Source: Arthrobacter globiformis
Lineage (GTDB): Bacteria; Actinomycetota; Actinomycetes; Actinomycetales; Micrococcaceae
NCBI RefSeq assembly: GCF_003261175.1
Contig: NZ_QLNP01000095.1
Span: 48,483 to 112,482, forward strand
DNA length: 64,000 bases
Reading direction: 5' to 3'
The position numbers and the translations under genes were made by a program. The notes beneath the pieces are model-generated. The model was not told where the DNA came from. It was given only the letters and a program-made list of their open reading frames with translations, and made no database searches. Numbering within the stretch: position 1 is the stretch's first letter; the number at the start of each line of letters is the position of its first letter. Shown here in pieces: positions 60,573 to 64,000 of this stretch.

Positions 60573-62171
60573 ATGGCCGCGGTTACGGTGGACGATATCC
60601 TTTCGGACTTCCCCCTGGGTTTCGCTACCCTCATCATGCGGCCCGCCCCCGAGCGCTCGGCAGTCGAAAGGTTCCTGATCGTCGATGCCGACGATGAAAC
60701 GTCCGACGCCGGCGCGGCCTTTGTCCTGCTGATCGGCGTCCGTGGCCGCTCGGCTTTGCCGGCGCTGCGCCGGCTCCTGAAGAACCCGCCGTCTGTTGTC
60801 GCGGTCAAGGGAAGCCACGACGAGCTGACTGACGCCGAGGAACTGCTGGGCGCCGCGGGCACGGGGCTGCTGCTGGTGGACCCGGCTGCCGATTGGGACC
60901 GGCTCTTGTCGATCGCCAAGGACCGTATCCAGCCGCGCACTTACCAGAGTGAAGTGCTGACGCTTCTGGAAGAAGACCTGTTTGCCATCGCCCAGACCAC
61001 GGCACGCCTGACCTCGAGCCATGTGGTTATTGAGGATGCCGCCAACAAGGTCCTGGCCTACTCCACGGTCACGAACGACATCGACGAACTGCGGACGGCG
61101 TCCATCCTGGCCCGGCGCGGCCCGCGGAAATACGAACTGCTGCTTAAGGACCTCGGTGCCTACCGGGAACTGCACAGAACCCGGCTCCCTGTGCGTGTGC
61201 CGGCCAGGCCGCAGGACGGCCTGCGGGAACGCGTAGCCATCACGCTGTTCGCCGGTGACCGGATCATGGGCTATATCTGGCTACAGGATACCGGGGACGG
61301 CTTCACGGCCGATGTTGACTATGTGCTCACGGGATCCGCGGCCCGGGCCTCCGCTGAGCTGATCCGCTATCGCAATCAGCAGTCCGTGCACATGCGCGAG
61401 GACCGCATCGCCCGGATTCTGTCCGGCGCCGCCGAGGCCGCTGCGAGTGCCCGGAGCGGGAAAATCCCGGCGGAGCGTCCCGCGGCACTGATCCTGATAG
61501 GAATGTCCCGCGCGGACACCCAGGCTGACGATGCCGCATTGAAGCACGGCGAGCTCGCCAGCCTGGCGTCCATCCACGCCGCCGCTTACAAGGCGTCCGC
61601 GGTCGTCGGGCAATTCAAGGGCGACACTGCCGTCATCGTTCCGGGTCTGCTGTCCGCTGCCGCGGAACCAGGGCTCCGGAGCCTGGCCGAAGCAATCGTC
61701 CGGGACGCAACCAGGCACCTGGGCATCAGCCCCTTCGCCGCAGTCGGCCCGGTGGCACCGGATCTCTTGGCTCTCCATTCGGTCACCCCCATCACCGAGG
61801 CCCTGCTGGACTGCATCGGCGCCTCCCCCGACACCCCCGTAGCCACAGTGACTGACTTCGAGCCCGAAATCCTATTCCAGGACGCCGTCCGGAGGTTCGT
61901 GTCCTCGTCTTTCCGCCACCGGAGTCTGTCCGCCCTTTTGCAGGACGACACCGAACTGGCGGAAACCCTGCGCGTGTTTTTCGACTCCTCGCTCGACGTC
62001 GCTGAGTGCGCCAAACGCATGGCACTGCACAAGAACACCGTCTACTACCGGATCAGCAAGGCCTCCCGGGTCACCGGCCTGGACTTCGGCAAGCCCCGCG
62101 ATGCGCTGGTGGCGCTGCTGCATGTCCAGGAGTGGGCCTGCACGCACAACGAACTTCAAGGCAGGAAATGA
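60573..62171 (+). CDS. PucR family transcription regulator
   Basis: 532 residues, with AGAAGGAAACC ribosome site. The N-terminal third is a PucR-type sensor (MAAVTVDDILSDFPLGFATLIM), a GAF-like part with LTSSHVVIEDAANKVLAYST lies around 145-170, a middle GGDEF-like fold follows, and the C-terminal DNA-binding helix-turn-helix is LRVFFDSSLDVAECAKRMALHKNTVYYRISKASRVTG (about 465-505). PucR proteins activate purine, amino acid or other nitrogen catabolic genes. Its stop overlaps the glutaminase ATG (ATGA), so it probably regulates the glutaminase and permease downstream. Confidence 0.92.
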   Translation: MAAVTVDDILSDFPLGFATLIMRPAPERSAVERFLIVDADDETSDAGAAFVLLIGVRGRSALPALRRLLKNPPSVVAVKGSHDELTDAEELLGAAGTGLLLVDPAADWDRLLSIAKDRIQPRTYQSEVLTLLEEDLFAIAQTTARLTSSHVVIEDAANKVLAYSTVTNDIDELRTASILARRGPRKYELLLKDLGAYRELHRTRLPVRVPARPQDGLRERVAITLFAGDRIMGYIWLQDTGDGFTADVDYVLTGSAARASAELIRYRNQQSVHMREDRIARILSGAAEAAASARSGKIPAERPAALILIGMSRADTQADDAALKHGELASLASIHAAAYKASAVVGQFKGDTAVIVPGLLSAAAEPGLRSLAEAIVRDATRHLGISPFAAVGPVAPDLLALHSVTPITEALLDCIGASPDTPVATVTDFEPEILFQDAVRRFVSSSFRHRSLSALLQDDTELAETLRVFFDSSLDVAECAKRMALHKNTVYYRISKASRVTGLDFGKPRDALVALLHVQEWACTHNELQGRK

Positions 62172-63100
62172 CCACCACACTCGACGCTCCGCCATTGGGA
62201 CCGATGCTCGATGACATCGTCCGCAGCCACAGGCCGCAGAGGGAAGCCGGCTCTGTCCCGGCACACATCCCATCCCTGGCAGCGGTTCCCTTCAACCGAT
62301 TCGGAATAGCTGTTGCCACCGCAGCCGGGGAGGTCTTTGCCTCGGGTGACGCGGATGTCCCCTTTTCCATCCAAAGCATTTCCAAGGTGTTCACGCTGGC
62401 CATGGCGCTCCGCCGGGACAGCTCGGGAGCACTGTGGTCCCGGGTTCTGCGCGAACCTTCCGGCACTGCCTTCAATTCCCTGGTCCAACTGGAGGTGGAA
62501 CACGGCATCCCCCGGAACCCGTTCATCAACGCCGGCGCCCTGGTGGTCACCGACCACCTGATGGAAGAGACCCCCGACGCCGCCGCCGCGCTCCTGAGCT
62601 TTCTCAGCGGACAGAGCGGACAGGCAGGTCCCTTCTTCGACGTTGCGGCCGCGGCCAGTGAACTCTCGAACAGCAGCCGCAACCTGGCCCTGGCCCACTT
62701 CCTCAAGAATTTCGGGAACCTCAGGCAGTCCGCCGAGGCCGTGGTGGAAAACTACGTCCGCCAGTGCTCGATCATGATGACCTGTGTGGAACTGGCCAAG
62801 GCCGGCCTCTTCCTCGCCGATGACGGACGCGGAGCCTTGGGAACTGTGGTGTCCCGAAGCGAGGCGAAACGCATCGGGTCGATCATGTTGACCTGCGGCA
62901 TGTACGACGCCGCCGGCGAGTTCGCCTACCGCGTGGGGTTGCCCGGAAAGAGCGGCGTGGGCGGAGGCATCCTGGTCATCGTTCCCGGTCACTGCGCCAT
63001 CTGCGTCTGGAGTCCCCGGCTGGACGCCAAAGGCAATTCCCTTGCTGGCAGCGCTGCGCTCGCCGATCTCTCCGACCGCACAGGTTGGTCGGTCTTCTAG
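62168..63100 (+). CDS. glsA: Glutaminase (serine-dependent, GlsA/YbaS type)
   Basis: 310 residues, the usual length. It hydrolyses glutamine to glutamate and ammonia. The beta-lactamase-like active site Ser70-x-x-Lys73 lies in FSIQSISKVF; further family residues are in PFNRFGIAVAT, RNPFINAGALVVTDHL, NFGNLRQSAEAVVENYVRQCSIMMTC and GKSGVGGGILVIVPG. The ATG overlaps the PucR stop. A permease gene follows after 100 bases, suggesting uptake and use of glutamine or related amino acids. Confidence 0.94.
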   Translation: MTTTLDAPPLGPMLDDIVRSHRPQREAGSVPAHIPSLAAVPFNRFGIAVATAAGEVFASGDADVPFSIQSISKVFTLAMALRRDSSGALWSRVLREPSGTAFNSLVQLEVEHGIPRNPFINAGALVVTDHLMEETPDAAAALLSFLSGQSGQAGPFFDVAAAASELSNSSRNLALAHFLKNFGNLRQSAEAVVENYVRQCSIMMTCVELAKAGLFLADDGRGALGTVVSRSEAKRIGSIMLTCGMYDAAGEFAYRVGLPGKSGVGGGILVIVPGHCAICVWSPRLDAKGNSLAGSAALADLSDRTGWSVF

Positions 63101-63200
63101 CGGACCGCCCAGCCCTCCCCCCGCTGGCCCCAGACCGACAAACATTCCTCCACCTCATTCCCCCTAACCGGTCAGATCTTTCCGGATCGAAAGGAATAAC

Positions 63201-64000
63201 ATGCCTCAGGACAACCCCAACGACGAGGTTGCTTTGCATCAGGATGTCCCGCACCATTCGCGTGCCACGCAAACCGCGCTCCATGCGGAGGACAAGGGCT
63301 ATCACAAGAGCCTGAAGCCGCGGCAGATCCAGATGATCGCCATCGGCGGCGCGATCGGCACCGGCCTGTTCCTCGGCGCCGGCGGCCGGCTCAACGCTGC
63401 CGGGCCGTCCCTGGTCATCGCCTACGCCGTCTGCGGCTTCTTCGCCTTCCTGATCCTGCGCGCCCTCGGCGAACTCGTGCTGCACCGGCCCTCGTCCGGC
63501 TCTTTCGTCTCCTACGCCCGCGAATTCTTCGGCGAGAAAGCAGCCTTCGTCTCGGGCTGGTTCTACTGGATCAACTGGGCCACCACCACCATCGTGGACA
63601 TCACCGCCGCCGCCCTCTACATGAACTTCTTCGGCAACTACATCCCCTGGATGGCCGACGTCCCCCAATGGGTCTGGGCACTGACCGCCCTCGTCGTCGT
63701 CCTCTGCCTGAACCTCGTTTCCGTCAAGGTCTTCGGCGAAATGGAATTCTGGTTCGCCATCATCAAGGTCGCCGCCCTCGTGGCCTTCCTCCTCATCGGC
63801 ACCTACTTCGTCATCTTCGGCACCCCCGTCCCCGGCCAGGAAACCGGCTTCAACCTCATCACCGACAACGGCGGCATCTTCCCCAACGGCCTGCTGCCCA
63901 TGATCATCCTCATGCAGGGCGTCCTGTTCGCCTACGCCTCCATCGAACTCGTCGGCACCGCCGCCGGCGAAACCGAAAACCCCGAAAAGATCATGCCCAA
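63201..64000 (+). CDS. Amino acid permease (APC superfamily), N-terminal part
   Basis: About 266 codons visible, cut by the right edge; AAAGGAA ribosome site 6 bases before the ATG. After a hydrophilic 45-residue N-terminus comes the amino acid/polyamine/organocation signature [22 protein letters not shown] with the unwound TM1 GGAIGTG, then helices with [24 protein letters not shown] and [13 protein letters not shown]. This matches the AroP/AnsP/CycA group (asparagine, aromatic or D-serine/glycine permeases). Linked to glutaminase and PucR, it may import glutamine or asparagine. Confidence 0.9.
   Translation, partial: MPQDNPNDEVALHQDVPHHSRATQTALHAEDKGYHKSLKPRQIQMIAIGGAIGTGLFLGAGGRLNAAGPSLVIAYAVCGFFAFLILRALGELVLHRPSSGSFVSYAREFFGEKAAFVSGWFYWINWATTTIVDITAAALYMNFFGNYIPWMADVPQWVWALTALVVVLCLNLVSVKVFGEMEFWFAIIKVAALVAFLLIGTYFVIFGTPVPGQETGFNLITDNGGIFPNGLLPMIILMQGVLFAYASIELVGTAAGETENPEKIMP

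Overview
The window is GC-rich, densely coding chromosomal DNA from an actinobacterium, most likely a member of the Micrococcaceae close to Arthrobacter or Pseudarthrobacter. The evidence is a complete Pup-proteasome locus (arc, dop, pup, prcB, prcA, pafA), a naturally fused PafB-PafC regulator as known from Arthrobacter, the mycothiol ligase MshC, the RNA polymerase-binding protein RbpA, a DUF5703 protein, a polyprenol-phosphate mannose synthase, and many genes whose -10 box sits 6-7 bases before the start codon, as in actinobacterial leaderless genes. No rRNA, CRISPR array or intact insertion sequence was seen; there is one tRNA.

Layout. 1-4.4 kb: reverse-strand operon with two RND permeases around a very small adaptor-like lipoprotein; it runs off the left edge. 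4.7-12.2 kb: a class V aminotransferase-fold enzyme and a 2,020-residue membrane-anchored protein built of Ig-like and FN3 repeats. 12.2-13.9 kb: gene-poor segment holding a small Cys-rich protein, a His-less HPt-like protein and an imperfect copy of the 3' end of the adjacent tRNA-Leu(GAG), which looks like a decayed integration site. 14-23.6 kb: housekeeping genes (M20 dipeptidase, acyl-CoA dehydrogenase, aldo/keto reductase, UppP, MshC, PAC2 protein, HAD phosphatase, site-2 protease). 23.7-39.6 kb: TrmI, the pupylation/proteasome genes, two FKBP prolyl isomerases, PafBC, TatA/TatC and a Ski2-like helicase. 39.7-48.8 kb: amidohydrolase, Ppm1-like mannosyltransferase, RbpA, SPFH and NfeD proteins, an RlmA-like methyltransferase, an S9 peptidase and peptide deformylase. 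48.9-55.3 kb: a three-gene type III polyketide unit divergent from an AraC-VOC-UvrA-like cassette. 55.3-60.4 kb: less dense accessory stretch (small unknown proteins, a possible broken membrane-protein gene, serine hydrolase lipoprotein, alpha/beta hydrolase, RibD-like reductase, cyclodeaminase-like protein). 60.5-64 kb: PucR regulator, glutaminase and an amino-acid permease cut by the right edge.

How the genes work together. Dop deamidates Pup(Gln), PafA ligates it to substrate lysines, ARC unfolds pupylated proteins and feeds them to the PrcA/PrcB core; fused PafBC lies downstream behind a strong terminator and its own leaderless-type promoter. MshC supplies mycothiol, and rbpA carries a match to the SigR/SigH thiol-stress promoter consensus. 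UppP and the mannosyltransferase serve polyprenyl-phosphate-dependent envelope synthesis. PucR, glutaminase and permease look like a nitrogen/glutamine utilisation unit.

The less explained items are the tandem RND/mini-adaptor operon, the tRNA-Leu repeat island, the type III PKS unit with direct repeats in its divergent promoter, the AraC-VOC-UvrA cassette, and a perfect 19-bp inverted repeat after mshC. All assignments are by reading motifs and translations; no database search was possible.
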